58,702 bases of DNA from Acidobacteriota bacterium (GCA_003225055.1 QIAU01000146.1:1-58702); one strand, 5' to 3'; counted from the first letter of the stretch, positions 9,939 through 18,376 are shown. Notes: generated by a model from the letters alone, not told the origin. Made by a program: numbers and translations.

Positions 9939-11429
9939 ATGACCGTCGCCGCACCTTCTGCTACCAAGCTCCCCAATTATGTGAATGGACAGTGGACCGA
10001 ATCCGCCGCCAGCGAGTGGCAGGACGTTATGAATCCCGCGACCGGTGAGGTCCTTGCTCAAGTTCCGCTTTCCGGACCGGCTGAAGTTGCGGCTGCCGTG
10101 AGCGCTGCCTCAACCGCTTTTCCAGAGTGGCGGCGGACGCCGCCTGAAGACCGCATCCAGCCGCTGTTCAAATTGAAGCAGCTCCTGGAAGAGCACTTTG
10201 ATGATCTGGCCCGCGTCATCACGCGGGAAAACGGCAAGACTTTTGGCGAGGCCAAGGGCGAGTTGCGACGCGCGATTGAGAACGTGGAAGTCGCCTGCGG
10301 CATTCCCACCATGATGCAGGGCTACAACCTGGAAGACGTGGCCCGCGGCATCGATGAAATCATGATCCGTCAGCCGCTGGGCGTCATTGCGGCGATCACC
10401 CCGTTCAATTTTCCCGGCATGATTCCGTTCTGGTTCCTTCCCTATGCCATCGCGACGGGGAACACGTTCGTCCTGAAGCCTTCCGAGCGCGTGCCGCTGA
10501 CCATGAAGCGCGCCTTTGAGCTACTCGACCAGATCGGACTGCCCAAAGGAGTCGTCAACCTGGTGAATGGCGCCAAGCCGGCGGTCGACGCCCTGCTTGA
10601 TCATCCGCAGGTACGCGCTATCAGTTTTGTTGGTTCCACTGCTGTCGCCAAGTACGTTTATGCTCGCGCGGGGGCAAATGGCAAGCGGGCACAGTGCCAG
10701 GGCGGGGCGAAAAACCACGTCATCATTCTTCCCGACGCCGACATGGAATCGGCCAGCCAGATTGTTAGTGACAGTGCTTTCGGTTGCGCCGGTCAGCGCT
10801 GCCTGGCGGTTTCAGTGGCGGTCACAATTGGGGACGCTCAGAAGGCCTTCCGAGATTCGATCGCCGATACGGCATCGAAACTGCGGGTTGGCAACGGCCT
10901 GGACGAAGGCGTGAAGATGGGTCCGGTAATCACTAAGCAGAGCAAGTCACGGGTTGAATCCTTGATCGGTGTCGGTGAAAAGCAAGGCGCCAAGGTTCTG
11001 CTCGATGGGCGCAACACCCGGATCCCGAAATACGAAGCAGGAAACTTCGTGAAACCCACGATTCTCGACGGTTTGCCCGCGACCAGCGAGCTGGCGAACA
11101 CGGAAATCTTCGGCCCGGTGCTGAGCCTGATCCATGCCAACGATATGGACGAGGCACTCGCTTTTCTGGAGCGCAACCCATATGGCAATCAGGCATCGTT
11201 GTTCACCTCCAGCGGTTCGGCCGCGCGCCGATTCCGTTACGCAGCGCCGGCGGGCAATATTGGTATCAACATTGGTGTAGCCGCGCCCATGGCCTATTTC
11301 CCATTCAGCGGCTGGAAGGACAGTTTCTTCGGCGTAATGCACGGTCAGGGCCGCGATGCAGTCGAGTTCTACACCGAGAAAAAGGTTGTGATCGAGCGCT
11401 GGGCGAAAGAGCACTCGCGCAAATTTTAG
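9939..11429 (+). CDS. mmsA: CoA-acylating methylmalonate-semialdehyde dehydrogenase (MmsA-like)
   Basis: ALDH-superfamily enzyme of 496 aa. The family converts methylmalonate semialdehyde or malonate semialdehyde to propionyl-CoA or acetyl-CoA with NAD+ and CoA. The family signature [12 protein letters not shown] carries catalytic C288. [27 protein letters not shown] and the C-terminal [12 protein letters not shown] are also typical. A TTG 27 bases further up would extend it, but the ATG at 9939 has GGAGGA eight bases upstream and begins normal family sequence, so I chose it. In a block of omega-transaminases it would close beta-alanine or related degradation by turning malonate semialdehyde into acetyl-CoA; this placement is an inference. 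Confidence 0.92.
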   Translation: MTVAAPSATKLPNYVNGQWTESAASEWQDVMNPATGEVLAQVPLSGPAEVAAAVSAASTAFPEWRRTPPEDRIQPLFKLKQLLEEHFDDLARVITRENGKTFGEAKGELRRAIENVEVACGIPTMMQGYNLEDVARGIDEIMIRQPLGVIAAITPFNFPGMIPFWFLPYAIATGNTFVLKPSERVPLTMKRAFELLDQIGLPKGVVNLVNGAKPAVDALLDHPQVRAISFVGSTAVAKYVYARAGANGKRAQCQGGAKNHVIILPDADMESASQIVSDSAFGCAGQRCLAVSVAVTIGDAQKAFRDSIADTASKLRVGNGLDEGVKMGPVITKQSKSRVESLIGVGEKQGAKVLLDGRNTRIPKYEAGNFVKPTILDGLPATSELANTEIFGPVLSLIHANDMDEALAFLERNPYGNQASLFTSSGSAARRFRYAAPAGNIGINIGVAAPMAYFPFSGWKDSFFGVMHGQGRDAVEFYTEKKVVIERWAKEHSRKF

Positions 11430-11460
11430 AACTCTGGCCATCGATTTCCGCGGATCTGAG

Positions 11461-11488
11461 CCGTGTTAATCCGTGCGAATCCGTGGCG
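11461..11488. repeat. Ten-base tandem repeat (CCGTGNNAAT)
   Basis: CCGTGTTAAT, CCGTGCGAAT and CCGTGGCGGC follow each other with exact 10-base periodicity immediately before the aminotransferase gene at 11504. It is the same kind of short-word intergenic repeat seen elsewhere in the window, but with a single arm. Confidence 0.6.
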
Positions 11489-11503
11489 GCTTTAGGGGAA
11501 CTA

Positions 11504-12841
11504 ATGACCACCACTGCGACAATACCCACCATGACAGGCGAAGAAATAGTTACCCTCGCCAAGAAACATACCCTGTACGAATGGTCAGCACAGTCCAAGG
11601 TTGATCCCATCCCGGTGGCGCGGGCCAAGGGCATTTATTTCTGGACACCGGAAGGGAAGCGCTTCATCGACTTCAACAGCCAGCTGATGAGCGTCAATAT
11701 CGGTCATGGCGATGAGCGTGTGATCCAGGCGATCCGCGAACAGGCAGCCAGGCTCGCCTATGCCAATCCGTTCATGGCGACCGAGGTCCGCGCCCGCCTT
11801 GGCGCCAAGCTCGCCCAAATCACCCCCGGCGATATCGACACATTCTTCTTTACCAATGGCGGCGCCGAGGCCACCGAGAATGCAATCAAGCTTGCCCGCT
11901 TCTTTACTGGACGCCATAAGATCATCGCCCGCTATCGCTCCTACCACGGAGCTACCGCGGGCAGCATCAGTCTGACCGGCGACCCGCGCCGCTGGGCCGC
12001 CGAGCCCGGCATCCCCGGCGTGGTGCGCGTCATGGATCCCTATCACGGGATCGAGCGCGGCTGGGAGTCGGCCGAATCCTCGCTGGCCACGATCGAGGAA
12101 ACTATCCAGCTCGAAGGCCCTCACACCATCGCAGCGTTCATTTTGGAAACAGTTACCGGCACCAACGGCATCCTGGTCCCACCTGATGGTTACATCCAGG
12201 GGGTGCGCGATTTGTGCACGAAGTACGGCATCCTGATGATCGCCGACGAGGTGATGTGCGGCTTTGGCCGCACCGGCGAATGGTTTGCCGTCGACCACTG
12301 GAAGGTTGTGCCCGACTTGCTGTGCATGGCCAAGGGCCTGACCAGCAGCTATCTGCCGCTCGGAGCGGTGGGCATGCGCCACCACATCGCCCAACACTTC
12401 CAGGACAAGGTTTTCTTCGGCGGACTGACATACAACAGTCATCCTATGGGCTGTGCCGCGGCTTTGGCCGTTATCCGCGTCTACGAGGAAGACCACCTGA
12501 TCGAGAAGGCGAAGAGATTGGGTGCCACTATGAAAGAATTGGGGGCTGATCTTGAGAAGCGCCACCCGTCCGTCGGGGCAGTGCGCTCGATCGGTCTTTT
12601 CGGGATTGTTGAACTGATCCGCAGCCGCCGTACCCGCCAGCCCATGGCTCCTTTCAACGGCACTTCCGAGGAGATGACTGCCTTGGGACGCTTCTTCCGC
12701 GAACAGGGACTCTATACTCTGGTGCGCTGGAATACCTTCTACACCAATCCGCCGCTCTGCATTAGCGAATCCGAGTTGCGCGAGGCTTTCGCGATCATCG
12801 ACCGCGGCCTGGAGATCACCGATAAAGCGGTGAGGGACTGA
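11504..12841 (+). CDS. Class III aminotransferase (beta-alanine/taurine:pyruvate type)
   Basis: PLP omega-transaminase of 445 aa. Seen: FFTNGGAEATENAIKLARFF, a YRSYHGATAGS segment, IADEVMCGFGRTGEWFA, and Schiff-base K277 in CMAKGLTSSYLPLGAV. The SSYLPLG context and WSAQSKVDP near the N-terminus match the branch that includes beta-alanine-, taurine- and other omega-amino acid:pyruvate transaminases. The ATG at 11504 has AGGGGA four bases upstream; a GTG at 11483 would start inside the tandem repeat and is less likely. Last gene of the same-strand catabolic block and third class III transaminase in it. A substrate such as beta-alanine would feed malonate semialdehyde to the MmsA-like enzyme just upstream (inference). 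Confidence 0.87.
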   Translation: MTTTATIPTMTGEEIVTLAKKHTLYEWSAQSKVDPIPVARAKGIYFWTPEGKRFIDFNSQLMSVNIGHGDERVIQAIREQAARLAYANPFMATEVRARLGAKLAQITPGDIDTFFFTNGGAEATENAIKLARFFTGRHKIIARYRSYHGATAGSISLTGDPRRWAAEPGIPGVVRVMDPYHGIERGWESAESSLATIEETIQLEGPHTIAAFILETVTGTNGILVPPDGYIQGVRDLCTKYGILMIADEVMCGFGRTGEWFAVDHWKVVPDLLCMAKGLTSSYLPLGAVGMRHHIAQHFQDKVFFGGLTYNSHPMGCAAALAVIRVYEEDHLIEKAKRLGATMKELGADLEKRHPSVGAVRSIGLFGIVELIRSRRTRQPMAPFNGTSEEMTALGRFFREQGLYTLVRWNTFYTNPPLCISESELREAFAIIDRGLEITDKAVRD

Positions 12842-13141
12842 GCCTGTCGTGGCCGTTGGTCTTTGGTCGTTGGCAAAGAAGCCTTGCCATTCTTAACAAA
12901 GCGACCCAGCTCTAGCTGGTTTCGAGAATATCGGGCAGGGCCCGGCTTCAGCCGTGCCGCTGAGGAACGCAAAGGGAGCCGGCTTTAGCCGCGGCGGTGA
13001 CTTCTCCGCTAATAAATACTGGTTTTGAAAAGTAATTCTGAGAATTCGAGGGGCGGGCTTCGATCCGCCCGCCCAAAAACCGCACTGAGCACTGCCACTT
13101 CACGTAGCCCGCGCGGACAACAGTGTCCGCGCCACGCACGA
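12842..13141. repeat. Intergenic mosaic of at least four repeat families
   Basis: No gene is seen between the convergent aminotransferase and peptidase genes. In order: a GTTGGTCTTTGGTCGTTGG word repeat (about 12855-12873); two tandem copies of a CCGGCTTnAGCCG element (about 12937-12960 and 12975-12999); a GGGCGG...CCGCCC hairpin (13051-13070); and a perfect 9-base stem GCGCGGACA (13111-13119), loop ACAG, TGTCCGCGC (13124-13132). The last is the reverse-orientation member of the GCGGACA/TGTCCGC family found at 14670, 39700 and 40922. Any of these hairpins could also terminate the converging transcripts. Confidence 0.75.
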
Positions 13142-14302
13142 TTATTTGGTCAAGCGATCGTACTTCCGCAGGATTTCCTGCACTCGCTCATGCGGGAGCG
13201 CGATGGCGGTATGGTTGTTGATGCCGGTCATCGTCTGAGCCGCGACCAGCGCATTGATGATCGCTTCTTCGGTGGCTTCGACCGTGGCAAGAAAAATGGG
13301 GTCCAACTCCTGATTGGGCAGCATAGCGATTTGACCTAGTCCTTTACTTGCTGCAGCACCGGGATTGGCTGTGGAAAAAGCTATAAAGATGTCTCCTGAC
13401 CCGTCTCCCGAAAAGCTGCCGTTTCGTCCGAGACCCAATGACACTCGCCGCGCAACCCGCTTCAGTTGGGTAGGAATCAGGGGCACATCGGTCGCGACAA
13501 CGACGATGATCGATCCCGTATCTGCTGACCAGACCTTGTTTTCCTGGATCTCGCGGCCCACCGGAACACCGGCAATCCGCAACTGATCGCGCAAACCGTA
13601 ATTACACTGAACCAGCACACCCACGGTGTAGGTTCCTGCTTTCAGCTTGACCACCCGCGATGATGTCCCAATGCCGCCTTTGAATTCATGGCACACCATC
13701 CCGGTTCCGCCGCCCACGTTGCCTTCTACCACCGGACCTCGGTGCGCGGTATCCAAGGCATGAAACACGTCCTCCGGTTTGACGTGGAAACCGTTCACAT
13801 CATTCAAGTAGCCGTCCCAGGTTTCTGCTACGACCGGCAACGACCACCAGTAGCCTTGCTCGTCGGGCGGCGCTTTCTTCACCCGCCAGGCAATCACCGC
13901 ATCGCGCACCACGCCCACGCTATGCGTGTTTGTGATCATCACGGGACCATCGAGGAATCCCGAATCTTCCACCCACGTGGTGCCGGTCATCTCGCCATTG
14001 CCGTTGAGAGTGAACCAGGCGGCGAAAACTTGGTCGGTAAAGTTCGTGCCACGCGGCAGAATGGCGGTAACACCGGTGCGCACCGGGCCCCTGCCGACCT
14101 GTAGCCTGCCTTCTCCAGAGATCAAGGTCGTGTGCCCAACCTCCACGCCCTTCACATCCGTGATGGCATTCAGCGGTCCGGTCGTTCCATCGAAGGGTAT
14201 TCCCAGACCGCGAGCCCGTGGTTTTGCTTGGCCTTCAGCGAGCAAGATGGCCGCGAAGAAAAAGAGCGCCGAACTCAGCAACCTTAAGCGAAGCTTTGTC
14301 AT
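13142..14302 (-). CDS. Exported P1-family (S58, DmpA/BapA-like) aminopeptidase
   Basis: Serine peptidase family S58, which self-cleaves to expose an N-terminal serine nucleophile. Members such as DmpA and BapA release N-terminal residues including beta-amino acids. 386 aa, with a signal peptide (LLSSALFFFAAILLAEGQA), so probably periplasmic. Seen: ARGLGIPFDGTTGPLNAITDVKGVEVGH (start), HEFKGGIGTSSR, and the expected autocleavage site between G263 and S264 in ADTGSIIVVVATDVPL; GSGDIFIAFSTANPG near the end is also typical. AAAGG lies just before the ATG. It converges on an omega-amino acid catabolic block, so release of beta-alanine-like residues from peptides is an attractive but inferred role. 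Confidence 0.9.
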   Translation of the reverse strand: MTKLRLRLLSSALFFFAAILLAEGQAKPRARGLGIPFDGTTGPLNAITDVKGVEVGHTTLISGEGRLQVGRGPVRTGVTAILPRGTNFTDQVFAAWFTLNGNGEMTGTTWVEDSGFLDGPVMITNTHSVGVVRDAVIAWRVKKAPPDEQGYWWSLPVVAETWDGYLNDVNGFHVKPEDVFHALDTAHRGPVVEGNVGGGTGMVCHEFKGGIGTSSRVVKLKAGTYTVGVLVQCNYGLRDQLRIAGVPVGREIQENKVWSADTGSIIVVVATDVPLIPTQLKRVARRVSLGLGRNGSFSGDGSGDIFIAFSTANPGAAASKGLGQIAMLPNQELDPIFLATVEATEEAIINALVAAQTMTGINNHTAIALPHERVQEILRKYDRLTK

Positions 14303-14383
14303 CCTTTTGTCCTTTGATTTTCCGTGCAGTATAAATAATCAAGTGGAATTTGCGGTTTACAATCGTTGTACTGGAGGCGCGGT

Positions 14384-14662
14384 ATGGAGAACTGGAAGAT
14401 GGCCGTGGTCGCAGGAACAGTCGGCACGGGTCTCGTGTTGCTGTTGAGTGGGAAAAAGACTGCTGGAGTTGTCCTGGCAGGAGTGGGCGCCGCGGTGTTG
14501 GCGTCCGAGTATCCGGACAAGTTGGAAGAGTTCCGGGACCGCTTGCCCCGCTACGCCGAACAGGGTATGCGGATTCTGGATAATGTTTCGCGCGCCGGTG
14601 AAAGATTTGCCGAGTTGCTGGAGAAGCGCGGCCGCGCGGCATTGGAAGAGCTAAGCTATTAA
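14384..14662 (+). CDS. Small hypothetical membrane-associated protein
   Basis: 92-aa protein not recognised. The ATG at 14384 has GGAGG six bases upstream, better than the TTG at 14366. Residues about 5-38 are two adjacent hydrophobic stretches (VVAGTVGTGLVLLLSG and AGVVLAGVGAAVLA) separated by a Lys-Lys turn, suggesting a helical hairpin in the membrane. The rest (EYPDKLEEFRDRLPRYAEQG onward) is a charged amphipathic helix of possible coiled-coil character. It is divergent from the S58 peptidase gene with about 80 bases between starts, a likely shared promoter region. Confidence 0.65.
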   Translation: MENWKMAVVAGTVGTGLVLLLSGKKTAGVVLAGVGAAVLASEYPDKLEEFRDRLPRYAEQGMRILDNVSRAGERFAELLEKRGRAALEELSY

Positions 14663-14669
14663 GCTGGCT

Positions 14670-14734
14670 GTGTGGTGCGGACACTCCCTTCGACTTCGCT
14701 CGAGGGTAGGCCTGTCCGTGCACTCTCGTCCGCG
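14670..14734. repeat. GCGGACAC/GTCCG dispersed repeat, long variant
   Basis: Begins GTGTGGTGCGGACACTCCC, then a TTCGACTTCGCTCGAGGG segment, then CCTGTCCGTG. The same text pattern occurs at 39700-39752, including the CTTCGCTC core. The reading frame of the following gene could be extended into it, which is why I placed that gene's start downstream. Confidence 0.65.
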
Positions 14735-14777
14735 CAAGCACAAGAGGGCAGGGGAAGAATTTCCCCCGTCACAGGCA

Positions 14778-15503
14778 ATGACAGCCGATAGCAAGCAGAA
14801 AATTCAGCTCGTCCTCGCAGTCGCCATTGCGGCGGCCGCGCTGAGAACTGGCTGGATCCTTTATAACCGCCACGCGGTCACCAAAACGCAACCACCTCAG
14901 ACTCAGGCAGCGCCTGCGCTGAATCCTGATTACTACGTTGTCCCCAAGAAGCTCTACGCCTACGACCTCAAATCAGCCCGCCAGCTGACCAAGCAACCGG
15001 TTTGGGTGAAGGAGGGTTATCGCTACACCTATTATCCTTACAACCGGGCAAGGCGTCGTTCCGACTTCACCCACCAAGCCGGCCTGCTGCTGCCCCTCGA
15101 GAAGATCGAGGTCGCCGATGTTGTTCTCGACGCCTCCCCGGGAATGAAGGGCCAACGCCAGGTCATGGCAGTATTTTCGCAAGATGAGAAAACGTACGCG
15201 TTTCCCATCGGTGTCCAATCTGGCGGCGACTACCGAATCTATGCCGACGAGATCCTATACATCCAGGACCCCAAAGAACTCTACAAACACTGGCCGCCGG
15301 ATGTCTGGGGGGCAATCGAGAAGCACGAGGTCAAACCGGGCATGGACGAGCTGCAGGCCGACTTCGCGGTCGGCATGGGTGTTCCTGAGAGATCGGCGGA
15401 CCCGAGTATGAAGACGGTCAATTATCCCAATGGCGGAAAGCCGTTGACCATTACCTACCGGGACGGAAGGGCAGTAAATATTAAGCCGGGGCCGTCGGCA
15501 TAA
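14778..15503 (+). CDS. Hypothetical protein with one N-terminal membrane anchor
   Basis: 241 aa, not recognised. Residues about 9-28 (LVLAVAIAAAALRTGWILYN) form a single transmembrane anchor or uncleaved signal. A Pro/Gln/Ala-rich linker follows (TKTQPPQTQAAPALNP) and then a soluble domain rich in Tyr and charged residues (KKLYAYDLKSARQLTK, GYRYTYYPYNRAR). An in-frame ATG-less extension reaches 14670 but would translate a dispersed repeat, so ATG 14778 is preferred although its ribosome-binding site is weak. Probably periplasmic or surface exposed. Confidence 0.65.
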   Translation: MTADSKQKIQLVLAVAIAAAALRTGWILYNRHAVTKTQPPQTQAAPALNPDYYVVPKKLYAYDLKSARQLTKQPVWVKEGYRYTYYPYNRARRRSDFTHQAGLLLPLEKIEVADVVLDASPGMKGQRQVMAVFSQDEKTYAFPIGVQSGGDYRIYADEILYIQDPKELYKHWPPDVWGAIEKHEVKPGMDELQADFAVGMGVPERSADPSMKTVNYPNGGKPLTITYRDGRAVNIKPGPSA

Positions 15504-15514
15504 AACCTTGCTTA

Positions 15515-15536
15515 CCCGGCGGGCGGGAACGCCGGG
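15515..15536. terminator. Bidirectional hairpin between convergent genes
   Basis: CCCGGCG (15515-15521) and CGCCGGG (15530-15536) form a perfect 7-base stem with an 8-base loop between two converging genes. There is no clear T-run, so intrinsic termination strength is uncertain. Confidence 0.5.
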
Positions 15537-15564
15537 ACGCCCGTCGCTCGATTCTTGGATTAAA

Positions 15565-16041
15565 TTACTTCAGCTTGGGCGACGCTAGAGTGGCCGGCTT
15601 GCCTTCCTCGGCGTGAATCACCCCGTCGTCTTCTGCGTAAAAGGCGCGATGTTGATCATCGAACTGCTTGGGAGTCATGGCCAGGGTGAAGCTGTCCTTT
15701 TTGCCGTGGAATTCGACGGTGTAGTCGCCCCGATCGGTGGAACGCGCCATGCGCTTAGTAAACGTACCGGTGCCGGCCAGCGCGGGTAGCGTTTCGGCAA
15801 ACTGGTCGTGGCGTTTCTTATACTCACGCTGGCCACGCAGCACAACGCGCATGTAGCCCAGGGCGCTGGCCTCGGCCTCAGACCGTGCCGGATCACCGCG
15901 AAACTTCGGCTTGTAAGGGGTTGCTGTGGGCGTCGTCTGGGCCGGGGGAGCCTGGGCTTCCGGAGCCTGACCCTGAGAAAAGCCTGGCCCAGCAGCGCCC
16001 AGCATGGTAACGAGAATGGTGATAGCAATGCAATTGTTCAT
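15565..16041 (-). CDS. Exported hypothetical protein resembling the globular part of a type IV pilin-like protein
   Basis: 158 aa with a signal peptide (MNNCIAITILVTMLGAAGPGFSQ), then a Gln/Ala/Pro-rich linker. The main domain has the pattern SEAEASALGYMRVVLRGQRE...FAETLPALAGTG...YTVEF...FYAEDDGVIHAEEG. That order (helix, F-x-x-L-x-x-L, then a 'ADDxGVIR'-like ending) is what I know from acidobacterial pilin/pseudopilin-like proteins. However, there is no prepilin cleavage site or long hydrophobic N-helix. I infer a secreted stand-alone relative of the pilin head domain; this is tentative. AAAGGG precedes the ATG. Confidence 0.6.
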   Translation of the reverse strand: MNNCIAITILVTMLGAAGPGFSQGQAPEAQAPPAQTTPTATPYKPKFRGDPARSEAEASALGYMRVVLRGQREYKKRHDQFAETLPALAGTGTFTKRMARSTDRGDYTVEFHGKKDSFTLAMTPKQFDDQHRAFYAEDDGVIHAEEGKPATLASPKLK

Positions 16042-16164
16042 GAAATCTGCCCTTTCTAGTTGGATGTAGAGCTGGTTACTCCGGTAATCTGGGTTCGAGT
16101 ACCATGCTTTGCATTCAGAGCAATTGCGGATATGCTAACCGCAGATTACGTGAATAGGAAAGCT

Positions 16165-16821
16165 ATGAAACCTGCAGTGGCCAGAAAACCGCTTATCCGT
16201 ATAGCCGTGGTCGAGAGCGATCCGCTCCGTTTCGTAGGGTTTCGCGCCCTGTTCGATTCCGAGCCCGACTTCGAATTGGTGTCCGCGACCCTGCCCGAGA
16301 TTACGGCCGAGCGCAATATTGACCTCGTGCTTCTGGGCAGTCGGGGCGGCCAGAACCTGTTCGACCAGATGGCCAGCCTCAAAGCTTCGCGCCCCGACTT
16401 GAAGATTATTGTCACCGGCGCTGGCATCGACGACGAAACCATTCTTAAGGCCATTGCTTCCGGGGCGAAGGGCTATGTGGACGAGGCGGCTGCGCCGTCG
16501 GAATTTGTGCAAGCCATTCGCATCGTGCAACAAGGTTCGGTGTGGGCGCCACGGCGCGTGCTATCCATGTTCATCGAGCGCGTAACATCTTCTCCAGGCC
16601 GCATTTTTCCCGCCGGCCGCGTGACCTTCACCGATCGTGAAAAAGAAGTGCTCGAGATGCTGGTAGCGGGCCGCTCCAACAAGGAAATCGGCGCCGCGCT
16701 GGGCATCGAGGAGCGCACGGTAAAGGCGCACGTTGCCAAGTTGATGCGCAAAGTTGGCGTGCAGAACCGCATTGCCCTGTCGGTGCATGCCATTACTCAC
16801 TCGCTGGTATCGGCAAAGTAA
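16165..16821 (+). CDS. LuxR/NarL-type regulator with a degenerate receiver domain
   Basis: 218 aa. Residues 153-212 are a GerE/LuxR DNA-binding helix-turn-helix (FTDREKEVLEMLVAGRSNKE, then RTVKAHVAKLMRKVGVQNR). Residues 10-125 have the receiver fold, but the usual phosphoacceptor Asp at the end of strand 3 is Gly58 (DLVLLGSRGG). The conserved Lys near the end is also absent (GYVDEAAAP). Acidic residues remain in VVESDP and a Thr in IIVTG. It probably works without classical phosphorylation. I chose ATG 16165, which has AGGAAA upstream; in-frame ATGs at 16132 and 16060 would add residues not typical of the family. No histidine kinase is adjacent. Confidence 0.85.
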   Translation: MKPAVARKPLIRIAVVESDPLRFVGFRALFDSEPDFELVSATLPEITAERNIDLVLLGSRGGQNLFDQMASLKASRPDLKIIVTGAGIDDETILKAIASGAKGYVDEAAAPSEFVQAIRIVQQGSVWAPRRVLSMFIERVTSSPGRIFPAGRVTFTDREKEVLEMLVAGRSNKEIGAALGIEERTVKAHVAKLMRKVGVQNRIALSVHAITHSLVSAK

Positions 16822-16842
16822 GAAGCCTAAAGATGACCAGGG

Positions 16843-17189
16843 TTATGCGCTAGGGGAACTCTTCGGCGTTCCAATCCGCAATCGATTACCATCCGGGTCA
16901 CGGATCTCAACCTCATACCCCCAAAGGGGCATTCTCGAACTGTGGCGCCTAATTCTTTGGCGATTGGATACACGTCCTGCACCTGAAGATATAGAAGCGT
17001 ATCCGGCCGGGCGTCACCCTGATGCTCGGAAAGGAACAACCTCATTGGGCCGCGTTCGATGGCTACAAACGCCGGCAGACGAGGGGCAAAACGGTGTTAC
17101 CGAGACTGGGTGGAATCCTAACCTGTTGTACCACGTGCCCGCGATGGCGGCGTCGCGAACACGAAGAATAGGATCACTTTTTCTTCCAT
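16843..17189 (-). pseudogene. Glyoxalase/VOC-family gene with several frameshifts
   Basis: On the minus strand, pieces of one vicinal-oxygen-chelate (glyoxalase/bleomycin-resistance-like) protein lie in different frames. They are ILRVRDAAIAGTWYNRLGF; then APRLPAFVAIERGPMRLFLS with EHQGDARPDTLLYLQVQDVY; then YEVEIRDPDGNRLRIGTPK and a stop at 16843. The frame changes at a T4 run (about 17089-17092), near the GGGGG/TTT run (about 16918-16926), and apparently at an A5 run just after the ATG at 17187-17189. The protein would be about 115 aa. Either a recent pseudogene or homopolymer errors in the assembly. Confidence 0.75.
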
Positions 17190-17631
17190 GGCGCAATCGA
17201 TAGCCTCCAACCCCTTGCCGTCATCCCCGGGACCAAGCGTCCGCTTGGCGAAGGGCGCCTGGCCAGAACGCACAGGCCTATGTCAGCGCGGCATACACCT
17301 AAACGCTTCCCCGTCTTGTGTCTGCTCAAGACAAAGAACGATGTCGGATGCCTGCACCCACTGGTTACCTCGGGACAATGACCTCAGTAATCTTGTTGCC
17401 AACGGCGAGCTGTCCCATACTGGTTTCACCTACCACAGAACCTGGGAGACGGGGTTGGGATCGGAGATTAGGGTCACCGGTTTCAGCCCCGATTTTTATT
17501 TTCCCTGGAATTCCACAGCACCAAATCCTTTATTATCAATAGCGCAAAAAGAACCCCCCCGGCCAACCAGAGTAGCCGGAGCCGGCGTCGAACTAAACAG
17601 GCCAGGATATCTTCTCGAAAACTGAGGACCC
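17190..17631. other. 442-base stretch without a supported gene
   Basis: Open frames here lack ribosome-binding sites and any family resemblance. The minus strand near 17380-17480 reads GETSMGQLAVGNKITEVIVP before a stop, which looks protein-like but could not be assigned. It may be a fragment of a decayed gene upstream of the broken glyoxalase. The last 20 bases hold the GAGGA ribosome-binding site of the SYLF gene. Confidence 0.4.
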
Positions 17632-18315
17632 ATGAAGAGACTCGTGATTCTGTGTGTGATCGCCTCCATGACCATCCGAGCACTGGCTGCGCCCGCCAAC
17701 AACAAAGCTGTGGACCGCGTCCAGGCCGCGGCCGACGTTTTAAATGAAATCCAGGGTGCTCCAGACCAGGGCATCCCGGAGGAGGTGTTGGGATCCGCCG
17801 ATTGCGTAGCCGTCGTACCTACCATGTTGAAGGGCGGATTCATTGTCGCTGCTCGTTATGGGCGCGGCGTAGCCAGCTGCCGGACCCCAAAAGGCTGGAG
17901 CGCGCCGGCATTTTTCACCCTAGAAGGCGGCAGCGTCGGGTTTCAGATTGGCGGCCAAGCCGTGGATCTGGTCATGCTCGTCATGAACAAGGACGGCATG
18001 AACAACCTGCTTTCCAGCAAGTTTCAGTTGGGGGCAGATGCATCGGTAGCCGCCGGGCCGGTAGGGCGTCATGCGGCCGCCGATACTGACTGGAAAATGC
18101 GCGCCCAGGTGTTGACCTATTCGCGTGCGCGCGGCGTATTTGCAGGCGTGAGCCTCGAGGGCGCCCGTATCAAACAGGACAAGGACAGCACCCGCGATTT
18201 CTATGGACGCATGGTGCCATTCAAGACCTCGTTGACCGGGGAGATCGATTCGCCCAATACCGCCCATCCGTTTCTGGCCACCCTCGCCAAGTGGGCCCAG
18301 GAAGCGGCAAAGTAA
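17632..18315 (+). CDS. Exported SYLF-domain lipid-binding protein (YSC84/DUF500 type)
   Basis: 227 aa with a signal peptide (MKRLVILCVIASMTIRALAAP). The SYLF-type domain spans most of the mature protein: IPEEVLGSADCVAVVPTMLK, GGFIVAARYGRGVASCR, FFTLEGGSVGFQIGGQAVD and the ending YSRARGVFAGVSLEGARIKQD. In this family the domain binds phosphoinositides or other acidic lipids; the bacterial role is unclear. GAGGA precedes the ATG. It is followed by a lipid A acyltransferase gene, but a 150-base gap with hairpins separates them. Confidence 0.9.
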   Translation: MKRLVILCVIASMTIRALAAPANNKAVDRVQAAADVLNEIQGAPDQGIPEEVLGSADCVAVVPTMLKGGFIVAARYGRGVASCRTPKGWSAPAFFTLEGGSVGFQIGGQAVDLVMLVMNKDGMNNLLSSKFQLGADASVAAGPVGRHAAADTDWKMRAQVLTYSRARGVFAGVSLEGARIKQDKDSTRDFYGRMVPFKTSLTGEIDSPNTAHPFLATLAKWAQEAAK

Positions 18316-18330
18316 GCACACGATTCGTAG

Positions 18331-18376
18331 CGCCCGCGTTCTGGCCGGCTGTTCCGGCGGGCACCCCGCCCGCCGG
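18331..18376. repeat. CCGGCGGGC hairpin repeat
   Basis: CCGGCGGGC (18354-18362), loop ACCCC, GCCCGCCGG (18368-18376): a perfect 9-base stem, preceded by CGCCCGCGTTCTGGCCGGC. It lies just after the SYLF gene and could act as its transcript end. Confidence 0.6.

Noticed and set aside
11585-12565. Minus-strand open frame of 326 codons inside the aminotransferase gene
   Set aside because: Antisense shadow of a well-conserved PLP enzyme.
17188-17625. Plus-strand open frame of 145 codons before the SYLF gene
   Set aside because: No ribosome-binding site, no domain, and overlaps the broken glyoxalase start; composition looks random.
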